Below are positions 10,526-22,476 of a stretch of 64,000 nucleotides of DNA, piece after piece. The stretch spans positions 7,123,512 to 7,187,511 of the forward strand of contig CP136064.1 of NCBI GenBank assembly GCA_032622095.1, given 5' to 3'. This DNA is from Siphonodentalium dalli. Its lineage: Eukaryota > Mollusca > Scaphopoda > Gadilida > Siphonodentaliidae. The notes under the pieces are model-generated. The model saw only the letters and a program-made list of their open reading frames with translations, had not been told where the DNA came from and did not search any database. The stretch's first letter is position 1, and each line of letters opens with the position of its first letter. The position numbers were made by a program, and so were the translations under genes.

Positions 10526-11140
10526 TACATGTGGTTGTCGATCGGATGGACATCGCCGTTTTATAGGATTATAGGATTATTCCATCAGCCGATTATATAT
10601 ATAGATTGATCACTATTTTTGACCACCGGTTGCATAAAAACATGCGCATAGCATACATGGATGTAGTAGTTTGCTCGCTTAAACGGACATGGCGCATTCG
10701 AACCTCCAAATTGCGTGTACCTAATTTGGAGGGACGGATACGATCGGTCGATAATAACACGAAATACTTATTTACCGGTTGTATATGCTCTGAAAAACAC
10801 TTGCCAAATTCACAACCATTTTCCAGCCGTTTTCAATTTTTCGCTCGAAGTCGATCAGACAAACGCTCCTTATTTCTTCCATATCAGGAATAGACTATCA
10901 CGGAACGCTCTTTTCTGTTCCATGTCGAGCAATTACTGTTTTTCTTTTTGGCATCCAAACACCGTGTTCACAGTTACTTCAACCCGTCTTTTAAGGTTAC
11001 ATAATGCTCGTAGGGTAATTAAGATATTTATCGACCTATTTCGATACCGGAAAAAATCCAACAGCGAATACTATTATGTTTATTTTTGAGGGCAAACCGA
11101 CATGCGGGCTTTTGACTTAAGTTTGTGTTACAATATATAT
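10526..11140. other. No gene seen; small hairpin at 10703-10732
   Basis: A perfect 10-bp stem (CCTCCAAATT / AATTTGGAGG) lies at 10703-10732. The phrase 'AACGCTCCTTATTTC' near 10864 belongs to a motif repeated elsewhere in the window. Overlapping short frames at 10606-11089 have no recognisable domain. Confidence 0.5.
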
Positions 11141-11149
11141 TGACTAGCC

Positions 11150-11500
11150 GATGAGCCCGACGTTGTCCGGGCTATTCAAAAACCAAAGTTCAAGTCGATA
11201 GCTCCACCCGTTTCCGAGATCTGGTCTGCGCATGCGCGAAGCTTGCGTCGCACGGGCTCGGCGACCCGATAAAAATCGTATCCGGGGCAAGATACATTCA
11301 CATAGCAAATTTCAAGTCGATAGCTCCACCCGTTTCCGAGATCTCGTGACATTCTCGTCTGCGCATGCGCTGCACGGGCGTCGCACGGGCTCGTCAATAC
11401 GACAAGGATGACCGCCTGGTCAAACTACACACAGGTACCAAGTTTCGTCCCGATCGGTCGAAACGACAGCACAACACGCATTTTTTGTTTTTCATGAATT
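11150..11500. repeat. Interspersed repeat with internal duplication
   Basis: The phrase 'GTCGATAGCTCCACCCGTTT' followed by CCGAGATCT occurs at about 11192 and 11313, each followed by 'TCTGCGCATGCGC' and 'GTCGCACGGGCTCG'. It is G+C-richer than its surroundings. It resembles the 'caagtttcgtcccgatcggt' type of 3' sequence found in many non-autonomous elements. The family is not identified. Confidence 0.5.
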
Positions 11501-11839
11501 AATTCATGGTACCCGTCCCTCAAAGACTGACCCGATGAAAAATTCCCCTGTTCCTAGGACATATATGACACAACAACCCATTCTGCCTTTTTAATCGAGA
11601 TAATTGCATTCCGCGTTTCGTTTTGCATCCGTATTTTACGCATGGGTAGCCGTTTAGCAGCTTCGATTGTAATAAAGAGCGTTGATCCTTAACACCTCCG
11701 AATATGGTCAATATAAAGATCGTTGATGCCTTAACCTCCGAAGTGGCGTTTGCGGTGATTTTGATGATTGTGAGTGGAGAATCGGTGCTCAGAGCTTGTC
11801 CGAAATGCGACGTCGACGATTCCCGTGGGATTTTACCTT

Positions 11840-11925
11840 TAGATAGGAAGTTTGGTCTTGATCGGTGCAGCCGTTTTCGATTCTATAAAGGACATACAGA
11901 CAGACAGAGGTCTTCAAAATATATA
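11840..11925 (+). repeat. Possible retroelement 3' tail
   Basis: 'GATCGGTGCAGCCGTTTTCG' followed by 'ACATACAGACAGACAGA' has the form typical of RTE-like or SINE 3' ends. Assignment is by pattern only. Confidence 0.35.
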
Positions 11926-12011
11926 TGAGATGTGGATCCATAGATTCGTGGTAGAGATAATGGTCTCGTGCAATGTATATCAGTCACATAATTGGTTTAG
12001 GCACGCTGATG

Positions 12012-13593
12012 AGTCAGAATTCTACATAGGGCGCTCAGCCATAGTCTATTTGGAGACTATTATGCATATAACTTAAACCTACGATCGTGTCAGAATTCTA
12101 CATAGGGCGCTCAGCCATAGTCTATTTGGAGACTATTATGCATATAACTTAAACCTACGATCGTGTCAGAATTCTACATAGGGCGCTCAGTCATAGTCTA
12201 TTTGGAGACTATTATGCATATAACTTTACATAGGGCCCCCAGCCATAGGCTACATGTATTTGGAAACTATCATGCATATAACTTAAACCTACGATCGTGT
12301 CAGAATTCTACATAGGGCGCCCAGCCATAGTTTATTTGGAGACTATTATGCATATAACTTAAACATACGATCGTGTCATAATTCTACATAGGGCGCTCAG
12401 CCATAGTCTATTTGGAGACTATTATGCATATAACTTTACATAGGGCGCCCAGCCATAGTCTATTTGGAGACTATTATGCATATAACTTTACATAGGGCGC
12501 TCAGCCATAGTCTATTTGGAGACTATTATGCATATAACTTTACATAGGGCGCTCAGCCATAGTCTATTTGGAGACTATTATGCATATAACTTTACATAGG
12601 GCGCCCAGCCATAGTCTATTTGGAGACTATTATGCATATAACTTTACATAGGGCGCCCAGCCATAGTCTATTTGGAGACTATTATGCATATAACTTTACA
12701 TAGGGCCCCCAGCCATAGGCTACATGTATTTGGAAACTATCATGCATATAACTTAAACCTACGATCGTGTCAGAATTCTACATAGGGCGCTCAGCCATAG
12801 TTTATTTGGAGACTATTATGCATATAACTTAAACCTACGGTCGTGTCAGAATTCTACATAGGGCGCCCAGCCATAGTCTATTTGGAGACTATTATGCATA
12901 TAACTTTACATAGGGCCCCCAGCCAGTATCTATTTGGAGACTATTATGCATATAACTTTACATAGGGCCCCCAGCCAGTATCTATTTGGAGACTATTATG
13001 CATATAACTTTACATAGGGCCCCCAGCCAGTATCTATTTGGAGACTATTATGCATATAACTTTACATAGGGCCCCCAGCCAGTATCTATTTGGAGACTAT
13101 TATGCATATAACTTTACATAGGGCCCCCAGCCAGTATCTATTTGGAGACTATTATGCATATAACTTTACATAGGGCCCCCAGCCAGTATCTATTTGGAGA
13201 CTATTATGCATATAACTTTACATAGGGCCCCCAGCCAGTATCTATTTGGAGACTATTATGCATATAACTTTACATAGGGCCCCCAGCCAGTATCTATTTG
13301 GAGACTATTATGCATATAACTTTACATAGGGCCCCCAGCCAGTATCTATTTGGAGACTATTATGCATATAACTTTACATAGGGCCCCCAGCCAGTATCTA
13401 TTTGGAGACTATTATGCATATAACTTTACATAGGGCCCCCAGCCAGTATCTATTTGGAGACTATTATGCATATAACTTTACATAGGGCCCCCAGCCAGTA
13501 TCTATTTGGAGACTATTATGCATATAACTTTACATAGGGCCCCCAGCCAGTATCTATTTGGAGACTATTATGCATATAACTTAAACCTACGGT
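12012..13593 (+). repeat. 52/76-bp minisatellite array
   Basis: The unit 'ACATAGGGC...TTTGGAGACTATTATGCAT' is 52 bp; a longer 76-bp form adds 'AAACCTACGATCGTGTCAG'. Up to about 12910 the units are mixed and contain the dyad TAGTCT/AGACTA. From about 12905 to 13580 some 13 almost identical 52-bp units carry CAGTATC instead. It abuts the next array directly. Confidence 0.95.
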
Positions 13594-13595
13594 CG

Positions 13596-13949
13596 ACGCA
13601 TCGAAGGTGCAGCTCAGAGAGTCAGAGGTCAGAGGTCGGCCGACGAAGGTGCAGCCCAGAGAGTCAGAGGTCGGCCGACGAAGGTGCAGCTCAGAGAGTC
13701 AGAGGTCGGCCGACGAAGGTGCAGCCCAGAGAGTCAGAGGTCGGCCGACGAAGGTGCAGCTCAGAGAGTCAGAGGTCGGCCCACGAAGGTGCAGCTCAGA
13801 GAGTCAGAGGTCGGCCGACGAAGGTGCAGCTCAGAGAGTCAGAGGTCGGCCGACGAAGGTGCAGCTCAGAGAGTCAGAGGTCGGCCGACGAAGGTGCAGC
13901 TCAGAGAGTCAGAGGTCGGCCGACGAAGGTGCAGCTCAGAGGTCGGCCC
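13596..13949 (+). repeat. 35-bp minisatellite array
   Basis: About ten copies of 'CGACGAAGGTGCAGCTCAGA' followed by GAGTCAGAGGTCGGC. Because 35 is not a multiple of three, the same peptide-like motifs appear in all three frames. It ends directly against a tRNA-like segment on the minus strand. Confidence 0.95.
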
Positions 13950-13982
13950 ACTAACCAACTGAGCTATTTACTCCTCCACCGG
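13930..13982 (-). other. tRNA-like A-box segment joined to the 35-bp array
   Basis: Minus-strand 'TAGCTCAGTTGGTTAG' is an exact Pol III A-box (TRGCNNAGYNGG). It is preceded by a plausible acceptor half (GGAGTAA) and followed by 'TGGGCCGACCTCTGAGC', which is also the satellite sequence. No proper anticodon arm or B-box is present, so it is not an intact tRNA gene. It may be a tRNA-derived SINE head whose body was amplified. Confidence 0.45.
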
Positions 13983-15124
13983 AAACTACGACGGTTTGGT
14001 ATTTTAGCGATAACACGCGAGTTTTAAAAAGATACTATCGTATAAACGGCTGGAATCGATTGGAATTTAAACAGGTGACACAATTTCAAACAAGTATACG
14101 AAATGTAGTATTGTAATTAATGCACAAAAGCACAGGAAGGAAATACTTTAACTTCCAGCATAGCGAAATCTCAAACGGAATCCACGAATTTATCTTCATC
14201 ATCAGGTCGTCGCGAACACACAACGCTCGATCCGAGAAGAAAAATCGATATGAGTGAACAACGTCGATTGTCCTCGACAAATTTCTGCATTGAATAAAAT
14301 AAAACTCTTGAATATTTTATATAGTCGCAACGAGGAATTTCTATTTTCAATTGGAAGCGAGATTAATGGGGGGTAGAGAGCCAGGGAATATATTGGTCAT
14401 TTGTCGTGGTGCGATTGTTTTCTTTTTCGTTCATATATTGATTGTTTGGCCTGCAATATTGATTAGTAACCCAATTAAATTGACTAGTAAGAAGTAATTA
14501 AGAAACAGAAGAGCCCGATATTGTCTCCCGTTGTTCCCTGAGATTTGCGTTTGTGTATACAATTTTCGCGTAATAAACGTATAGATTAAACTGTTATCGA
14601 CCGCGGGAGAGTACTAGTCATGTTTAATGATGAGCATGCGGGATAAACGGCGACCCCCGCTGTTATCGTTATGTGGATTCCGATCCGTGACATATGTCGG
14701 GCTGTGTTTTCATTCAAATCAAACCGACGTTAGGTTTTAATTCGAATGACTACGGATGGCAGAATGGCGTGTTTCTGACAAGCCGGCGGACGCATTAGCT
14801 GTATTTCCTGTGTTTCCTGACATTTCCTGGTATTTTGTCCTGGAATATTGTTTCATAACGACAATCGCTGATATAATAATGTTCTATATTCGTAATCCCT
14901 CCCCCGTAAATCTGATCACGTATGTTATTGACCGCGGCGTGTATTGGTTCAAAAAGTTAAAAGTCGCCCACTCTTAATTGAATGCGGTGTTGATCATGAT
15001 ATTCGCTATCTCAGAATAGTTGCTTCAGTTATAACACATTATTTCATATAGTATTCAGATTATAGTGTATTAAAGAACACGTTTGAATCGACAAATGTCA
15101 CCCGAAAGTTACTAATGTGTGTGA
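13983..15124. other. No gene seen
   Basis: Non-coding DNA. Short frames (for example 14756-14977) have no recognisable features. Confidence 0.5.
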
Positions 15125-15495
15125 TATTAAATTTGCTATATAGTTTTGCTCATATGCCAAACATAATCAGCGCGTAAATAGTATATTGTCGTCAAGAGTG
15201 AATCAAGACGTACGATGGTGTACGCAAACAAGAGCTGGCTACAGAGGTGTTGCTTCTGTTTACATAACACAGCGCATTTCTATTGGTTAATCACACACAA
15301 ATGATATAAACGCTCTTTATTATTTCCAAATCAGGAAAACAGTAACAAATAACGCTCTTTATGTTTACCATATCCGGATCTACCCAAATAACCAGGTTCT
15401 GTAACGTTTTTGCTTTTGTTTACACAACAAAGGAAAATCATTTGACAATAACATACTGTTTATGCCATATTTCTGATAGGTATGAGAACAAGGTA
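15125..15495 (+). repeat. Dispersed repeat, inverted partner at 63465-63830
   Basis: The reverse complement of 63465-63830 aligns along the whole length. Shared phrases include 'GCTCATATGCCAAACATAAT', 'CGTACGATGGTGTACG', 'CAAATGATATAAACGC' and 'AACATACTGTTTATGCCATA'. It contains two 'AACGCTCTTTAT' motifs. It is not coding. Confidence 0.88.
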
Positions 15496-15952
15496 TGTCT
15501 ATATTTTACTATTCTTTCTGTTTATGTTGGTTTTTGACGGGGGTGAATATTTTAATAGCATACCCATCGCCAACACCGACCGTATTTTTAAATGAAAAGA
15601 ATTATAAATATAATTTACAGAATAAATACTATAGTAATATAAGAAATATTATAATGGTTGTAATCGCGTAGTATATTTTATTGCACTCCCAATGTCTTAT
15701 TTGTGCGAAATACAGCAAAATACAGAATAAATGAAACGTTCAATAACAAAATGTGTATTGTTCTTGAACAATACAAACCTATTATATCAACAACGTCACT
15801 GGCGACGTCAACTTTAACAGAAAATGTCTTCGCTACATTATGGGGTATAGTCTACATTAAGCACATGTTTGTTCAATTAAATACAACAATAAATGTTAGC
15901 ATGTTACAAGCTGCAATCTTCAGATTGTGCAATAAATATTGAACAACACAGT
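15496..15952. other. No gene seen
   Basis: A+T-rich DNA. A 79-codon frame at 15703-15942 shows no recognisable domain. Confidence 0.45.
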
Positions 15953-16051
15953 TGTGTGAACATGTTAACGTTATTGCACTCGTTTGTCCGGTTCTCGTTT
16001 TACCATCGCGTCACAACAAACTCGTGCAATAACGTTAACCAGTTCACACAC
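15953..16051. repeat. Inverted repeat with about 26-bp arms
   Basis: 'GTGTGAACATGTTAACGTTA' at 15953 onward pairs with 'TAACGTTAACCAGTTCACAC' near 16030. Arms are 15953-15979 and 16024-16051 with a loop of about 44 bases. Confidence 0.8.
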
Positions 16052-16086
16052 TTTTGTCGTTCTATCTATTTATTCTCAACCAAATG

Positions 16087-16612
16087 ATCCATGTTCATCA
16101 GCCCTTTAACAGTGTTGATCTGATCCATGTTCATCAGCCCATTAACCGTGTTCATCAGCCCATTAACCGTGTTCATCAGCCCATTAACCGCGTTCATCAG
16201 CCCATTAACCGTGTTCATAAGCCCATTAACCGTGTTCATCAACACATTAACCGTGTTGATCTGATCCATGTCCATCAGCCCATTAACCGTGTTCACCAGC
16301 CCATTAACCGTGTTCATCAGCCCATTAACAGTGTTCATCAGCCCATTAACCGTGTTGATCTGATTCATGTTCATCAGCCAATTAACCGCGTTCATCACCC
16401 CATTAACCGTGTTCATCAGTCCATTAACCGTGTTCATCAGCCCACTAACCATGTTCATCAGCCCATTAACCGTGTTCATCAGCCCATTAACCGTGTTCAT
16501 CAGCCCATTAACCGTGTTCATCAGCCCATTAACCGTGTTCATCAGCCCGTTAACCGTGTTCGTCAGCACATTAACCGTGTTCATCAGCCCATTAAACGTG
16601 TTCATCTGATTC
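16087..16612 (+). repeat. 21-bp minisatellite array
   Basis: About 24 copies of 'CCCATTAACCGTGTTCATCA' plus G, punctuated every few units by a variant with 'GTTGATCTGATCCATG' (16117, 16255, 16355). The period is a multiple of three, giving open frames on both strands. These are not considered genes. Confidence 0.95.
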
Positions 16613-17019
16613 ATTTCTTTTCACAGTAGCTATACGTCGTTGGACGCTTTTCCGAAAATGTGGAAAATGAAAAACGCGGCACGAATTTTGAGCGTTCGGT
16701 TCAGTGGAGCATCGTAAAATCACGAACACGGCTAATATTCTATGGTAGAAGTATAGAACACGCTCCGCAATGAACAGAAACACGCAATATAATCATCAAC
16801 TACTATATGAAATATTCAAGAGTTTTAGAGGGGAAGTAATTATTATTGTGACAAATGATCAATATCAAAATGACATTATTGGGTATATCTATATATGGGT
16901 CTATAATTTATTAGGTAAATTTGGTTTTCAACACTGTCTTGTTTCAGTGGAACGGATCCCTCCCCCATTTATTGTTTTGGAATTATACACATATATTATA
17001 CGTGTTGCTTGTATGTTTC
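16613..17019. other. No gene seen
   Basis: Non-coding DNA between two arrays. No recognisable domain in the short frame at 16770-17123, which runs into the next array. Confidence 0.5.
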
Positions 17020-17213
17020 TGCGGGGCGCTTGTTTGTGTGTGTGGGTGCTTGTGCGTGTGTGTGTGCCGATGCGCTTGTATGTGTGTGCGGAGGCACTTG
17101 TATGTGTGTGCGGAGGCGCTTGAATGTGTGTGCGGAGCCGCTTGTATGTGTGTACGGATGCGCTTGTATGTGTGTACGGAGGTGCTTGTATGTGTGTGTG
17201 GAGGCGCTTGTGG
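17020..17213 (+). repeat. 22-bp minisatellite, left part
   Basis: Units of the type 'GTATGTGTGTGCGGAGGCGC'. The array is interrupted at 17214 and continues at 17416. Confidence 0.92.
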
Positions 17214-17415
17214 TGTAAACAATATTTATTTCTACCCTCAATTAATACATGTATACATTAAATAAGACATTGAACAATGTGAGTTAAATTAAATGACAGG
17301 TTAGAAGAAAAGGAGGGTGAAGAGGATCTAACAACAAGCGGGTCACCGCTTATTTGAAGTTATCTCCTCGGAAAAGAAAACCAAGCAGAATAGTATGTAG
17401 AAGGAGCGTATGGCA
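17214..17415 (-). mobile_element. LINE 3' end fragment inserted in a minisatellite
   Basis: It starts 'GTGTAAACAATATTTATTT', the same terminal phrase as at 45830. Downstream 'ACAACAAGC ... TTATCTCCTCGG' matches 'ACAACAAGC ... TTCCTCTCCTCG' near 45925. It is read as the 3' end of a minus-strand non-LTR element, 5' truncated, that landed in the 22-bp array. It has no coding part. Confidence 0.6.
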
Positions 17416-17638
17416 AGAGGCGCTTGTATGTGTGTGTGGGTGCTTGAATGTGTGTGCGGAGGCGCTTGTATGTGTGCGCGGAGGCGCTTGTATGAGTGTA
17501 CGGAGGCGCTTGTATGTGTGTGTGCGAAGGTGCTGTATGTGTGTGCGGAGGTGCTTGTATGTGTGTGCGGAGGCGCTTATATGTGTGTCCGGGTGCTTGA
17601 ACGTGTATGCGGAGGCGCTTGTATGTGTGCGGAGTGGA
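17416..17638 (+). repeat. 22-bp minisatellite, right part
   Basis: Continuation of the array at 17020-17213, with the same unit and more variation in length. Confidence 0.92.
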
Positions 17639-17679
17639 TTAAATATTCGACCCGATGCATGTCAATAACTAGATTAATC

Positions 17680-18225
17680 CACGAATCTCTACTCGGATAC
17701 GCACCATGCCAAGACTCTCTACTCAGGCTACGCAACATACCACGGATATCTACTCTGGCTACACACCATGCCACGAATCTCTACTCTGGCTACACGCCAT
17801 GCCACGAATCTCTAATCTGGCTACACACCATGCCACGAATCTCTACTCTGGCTACGCATCATACTTACGCACCTTGTTACGAATCTCTACTCTGGCTCGC
17901 ACATACCACCGATATCTACTCTGGCTACACACCATGCCACGAATATCTACTCTAGTAGGACACCATGCCATGAATCTCTACTCTGGCTATGCCATGGCAT
18001 GAATCTCTACTCTGGCTACGCACCATGCCATGAAGCTCTACTCTGGTTACGCACCATGCCATGAATTTCTACTCTGGCTACGCACCATGCCATGAATCTC
18101 TACTCTGGCTACGCACCATGCCATGAATCTCTACTCTGGCAACACATGGTGCCACGAATCTCTACTCTGGCAACACATTGTGCCACGAATCTCTACTCCG
18201 GTTATTCATCGTGCCACGAAGGAAC
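17680..18225 (+). repeat. 31-bp minisatellite array
   Basis: About 17 copies of 'GCTACGCACCATGCCATGAA' followed by TCTCTACTCTG. The left units carry ACACACC and CCACGAA variants; the right units are more uniform. Confidence 0.94.
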
Positions 18226-18832
18226 GTTAAAACGTTCCCAGGATTTGAACTGGTGAAATATTATCTGTACGGATGTATATCCAGAGCAGAGTTGCATGGC
18301 ATTATATATACTCAACAATCATTTGTAGCCTCGAATCTTCTTTAATATGCCTAGCAGACAACCTCCCCTTTCTATTTACACCCATACATTTATGCACCAC
18401 CTTCATTATGTGAGGAAATTATATGACGGATAGGTTGTAAGCCATTATTTCGTTCACTATACTTACGTTGACAAGTATATATTTCTTTCACTATACTTAA
18501 GCTCACTATACTTATGTTTCACTATACTTCTGTTGACAAACGGAAAGACCAGTACTCCATTCTGACTTGTTATTGTCATTCCGGACGGCTAGGTGTGATT
18601 TTCGTTGACCCGGGCAGATGTGTCACCTTGTCAGGCACCCACTTACCTGTATTGGTTAACTCATATAACTGGTGGACTATGATATCTAAGGATGTATAGC
18701 CAGAGCAGAGATGCATGGCATTATATATACTCAAGAACCATTAATAAATTATTCATGTCATAGGAGTAAAACTTGATCGGTAAGACTTCATAAATATATA
18801 CTCGCAATACCACCCGCGTGAATGCGATATAT
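18226..18832 (+). repeat. Non-coding DNA with a 60-bp direct repeat
   Basis: 'GGATGTATATCCAGAGCAGA' followed by GTTGCATGGCATTATATATACTC (about 18268-18325) recurs at about 18685-18744, with about 90% identity. Nothing else was recognised. Confidence 0.7.
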
Positions 18833-19115
18833 CAGGCAGCCCACACATGGTATCACCGACTGCGGGGTAGTGGTTCAAACAGGCAGCCCACACATGATAT
18901 CACTGACTGCGGGGTGGTGGTTCAAACAGGCAGCCCACACATGATATCACTGACTGCGGGGTAGTGGTTCAAACAGGCAGCCCACACATGATATCACTGA
19001 CTGCGGGGTAGTGGTTCAAACAGGCAGCCCACACATGATATCACTGACTGCGGGGTAGTGGTTCAAACAGGCAGCCCACACATGATATCATTGACTGCGG
19101 GGTAGTGGTTCAAAG
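18833..19115 (+). repeat. 47-bp tandem repeat, six copies
   Basis: Unit 'CAGGCAGCCCACACATGATA' followed by TCACTGACTGCGGGGTAGTGGTTCAAA. Copies are nearly identical except the first and last. Confidence 0.95.
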
Positions 19116-19403
19116 GTTGAAGTCAATGTATCATAGTGCAATGATATAATTATCCGATAATTGATCATTACAGGCAGTGTTATCGGCTAGTGTTATCGGC
19201 TAGTGGTTAGGGACTCTAAAACGCATTAATCACACGAACGTATAGTATAGTATAGATCACATGCATGATATATATATAATAGATGGCTGAATCGGGTGGT
19301 AAACGTAATGATGTCGATGATCGGAGGGTCATTTTTCACTGTATGTATCTAGTGTATGTAATTAATGTGTCTTATAATGTATGTTATGTAAAACCGATAT
19401 CTG

Positions 19404-19603
19404 CCTCGGTCGGTCTCTCTCTCTCTTTCTCTCTCTCTATCTCTTTCTTCCTCTATCTCTCTCTTTCTCTCTCTCTGTCTATCTATCTCTTTCTCTCTCT
19501 TTCTCTCTCTAACTATCTCTCTTTCTCTCTCTTTCTCTCTATCTATCTCTCTCTAACTATCTCTCTATATATCTCTCTCTTTCTCTCTCGCTTTCTCTCT
19601 CAT

Positions 19604-19639
<36 letters not shown>

Positions 19640-19735
19640 TCCTCTCTTTATATATATATTTCTCTCTCTCTCCGCCATCTCGCTCTAGCATCTTGCTCTC
19701 TCTGTTTCTATCTATCTCTCTCCCTTAATTCCCGT
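19404..19735 (+). repeat. CT-rich low-complexity tract
   Basis: Imperfect (CT)n with interspersed TATCT and TTTCT. It gives an artificial Leu/Ser-rich frame at 19283-19771. Confidence 0.93.
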
Positions 19736-20656
19736 TCTGCCACATTACACCCATATCTCGGTCCCATATAGGCATATATGTAACAACATATACCTCAGGT
19801 GATACATCCGCCCCAGATGAGAGGACTTTAAAGAAGCTGTTCGCTTGTTGTCCAATCCTCGTTCTTAATCTATATGTATCTCTATGTGTATTATGTTTGT
19901 CCGATTTTGATTGCGAAATAAATATTTTTTACTCCGATTCATTCGCGCTGCCACTTTTGCCAATGGCAAAAGTAATTTACATTTGGCAAAATAATTTGGC
20001 AAGTCAATTTTGATTCCTCAAGAAAGTATATTAATATTTGTCAATCAATACCACTCATTTCAGGAAACTCTTTCATTATTAATGGTATTAGTGGTGATTT
20101 ACACATGTATAATGTTATGAAAAGTTAACACCTCCATCAAGATGCAATGAATCTGATATCATTAGAAACGACGGGTGGAGGGAATGCTAGCATGTCTGGT
20201 TGTGGTGTTTACATATATAGCTAATCCTCTTTGTTTCGATGTGCTACAATTGCATTGTTATGTTGTTGGTTTATTGTTCTATGATAAACCCAAGTATATA
20301 GAGGCGAGAATTATCAATAACTATATAACTGCTTTCCTGTCGATATCAAAGGTTGCTCAAAAATCAAAGAAACATTGTTGTAGAAACTGATAGCATTTGG
20401 CAACTCATAACCGCATTTGGCACAAATTATTTTCATTTAGCAAAATATTTGGCAAAAGTAAATTTCGGGCCAGCGCGAACCCTGATGAACACTCACAGAT
20501 CAATGTTCCGCCTTTTCTGCCATATACATTGTTACTTCAGTTAAACATATATTTACATTCGCGACAAGGTTGAACATAGGCTCCAAGTCGTCAACATCAC
20601 ACCATGTTACCGCCAATCTACAACAATACCGTATAATTATGTTCTGCCGACAGTCC
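19736..20656. repeat. Non-coding DNA with TTTGGCA-rich repeat
   Basis: Clusters of 'ATTTGGCAAAA'/'CATTTGGCA' at 19960-20005 and 20395-20475, the second followed by 'CCAGCGCGAACCCTG'. A related segment with TTTGGCCA and 'ACAGCGCGAACACTGG' is at 34127-34250. This is a decayed interspersed repeat; no gene was seen. Confidence 0.5.
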
Positions 20657-20699
20657 TGGTCATTCTTAGAAATTTGACATTTATTCCTAAGAATGATCA
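20657..20699. repeat. Hairpin, 13-bp stem
   Basis: TGGTCATTCTTAG (20657-20669) pairs with CTAAGAATGATCA (20687-20699) across a 17-base loop, with one G-T type mismatch. Confidence 0.75.
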
Positions 20700-20907
20700 G
20701 TAGAAAATCTCAAAATCTCCTATCTCTCTTGACACAAATGACGTCGTGAAAAAAGCAGGCCCGCTTTAGGCGATGAAAAGGTTGTCTTGGTGTCCTTTAT
20801 GTTGACGGCTCCAGACGTAACAATGGGGTATGTTGCGCAGGTCTCTGACCAATCATCGACGCGGTTTCTTACAGGAGGCGGAACATCGTTACGTTTGTAG
20901 ATATCTA

Positions 20908-20986
20908 CCCATAGAGAGCCCCACATAGACTGGAGCAGACGACACTCTGTAGTGCATGCTTCCATCTGTGTGAGGCATCCTGTGGG
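20908..20986. repeat. Hairpin module (copy 2)
   Basis: 'CCCATAGAGAGCCCCACATA' through 'GAGGCATCCTGTGGG' is homologous to 8639-8717, including GAGCAGACGACACTC. Confidence 0.8.
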
Positions 20987-21295
20987 TTACTAACACATTA
21001 AAGAGCATGGCTCCAGGCAAATTTTAACGAAACCTATTTTACTTTTTATTTATGTTTTTGCTGTTGTTTACAAACTCTTCTGGAGCGAAAGTGCCACACG
21101 AGAGAGGCTACCTTGTTTAATTTAGAATTTATTTCCATTTATTTCATATTATTTTGATTTTTAGACGGGCGGTAATTATTATTTGATAAATTTCAATAAC
21201 AAAATGACATGATTAGGTTTATTTATAGGTACAGTTTATATGTCATATTTGGTTTTCAGCACTTGTTTCGTCGGTGGAACGGAGCAAAAACGATA

Positions 21296-21557
21296 TTAAC
21301 CCTTCCATGACTGCAGCTTCCCGTGATTTTGCGAAAACCCTGTGACAATGCATTCTCTTATATATGCGACTCTACCACAGGGAGCCTCGCATATATAAGA
21401 GAATGGATGGGCCTAACAATATTTACCATGACCTTGTAAGTCAGTGCATTATCTTATATATACCAGGCTTCATATGGGAGACTCGCACATATAAGAGACT
21501 ACACTGGCACATGTTATTTAATGCTGCACAAGCGCGGCTCCCACATGGAAGGGTTAG
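21296..21557. mobile_element. piggyBac-like MITE, degenerate right end
   Basis: It begins TTAACCCTTCCATG and ends CATGGAAGGGTTAG, so the right TTAA has become TTAG. The interior has two palindromes of the 'CTCTTATATATGCGA' type (21351-21405, 21446-21500). TTAA flanks followed by CCC...GGG termini are the hallmark of piggyBac-type elements. There is no transposase. Confidence 0.75.
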
Positions 21558-21999
21558 GTGATATTATATCTGTTGTAGCTACTGAAGGTTTGGAGTCATA
21601 AATACATCTTTAAACCCATATTTACACATATTGGTGCATTGGAACCTGCACCATGAAAGCCAATAAACATTGGAATGCTATACACGATAGGAACGACGGT
21701 ATTTTCATCCATTTCTCCTGCACAATCAATTTCACCACACCAAGGCTCAAACATTCATCCCGTGAATGGGACCTGGACTACTATACTTGGTTAATGACGG
21801 AAGTTATATGATCGATTCGCTGAGCTTCTGTGAATATACTAATGAGTCGCATCAAATGCATCCTCGCAATTTTTAAAGAAGTTGCTTCAGTTTTGACACC
21901 GAATTATTCAAAATTTTCTCAGGCATTATCCAGATAACCAGGCACATAATATATCGAAATTACTTCCAATCCGGGACGTGGCGACATAGGGCGAGGGGT

Positions 22000-22476
22000 T
22001 TAACCCTTTCAGTGCCAGGTCCGATTTTTGTATCAACCCATATACCGTGCCAATTCATTCTCTTATATATGCGAATCGACCATAGGTCGCCTCGCATATA
22101 TAAGAGAATGCATTGGCCTAACAATTTTTCATCATTTGTTATTATTTTTTACAATTTTAATAATTTTTTCTCATATTCTTTAACAGACTTATTTTGTAGG
22201 TTTAGTGCCAGGGAATCTTACGTTTTTCATGGGCATCAAAATTATTACTATGAATATTTGGTGATAGTTTTGAGTTATAACATGCCCCTAAGGTTTTATC
22301 CAGTTTGTTTTTAAATTCGCTATAGCATGCTTAAGCATACCCAAAAAAATTCAACCCAATAAAATCTAAAAACAACAAACAAAACATTTTTTTATTTTTT
22401 TTTATTTTTTTAGGGCCGATTTTACATACCGTAAATTAGGGCCGATAAGATCGGCCCCTGGCACTGAAAGGGTTAA
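22000..22476. mobile_element. piggyBac-like MITE, CAGTGCCAG subfamily
   Basis: TTAACCCTTTCAGTGCCAG on the left and CTGGCACTGAAAGGGTTAA on the right form perfect 19-bp inverted ends including TTAA. The interior carries the 'CATTCTCTTATATATGCGA' palindrome at 22055-22110 and GGCCGAT-rich inner sequence near the right end. It is 477 bp and non-coding. Confidence 0.88.

Noticed and set aside
10715-11089. 124-codon open frame
   Set aside because: No domain and no splice context; it overlaps a hairpin and another frame of similar length.
12005-12040. CTGATGAGTC resembling a hammerhead ribozyme core
   Set aside because: No GAAA core, stem II or cleavage-site stem could be found nearby, and the satellite units that follow lack the motif. 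The similar CTGATGAA at about 60136 and in the 21-bp array fails for the same reason.
13930-13982. Functional tRNA gene
   Set aside because: There is a perfect A-box but no paired anticodon stem, T-arm or matching acceptor half.
19283-19771. 162-codon Leu/Ser-rich 'membrane' protein
   Set aside because: It is mostly the CT-rich low-complexity tract.
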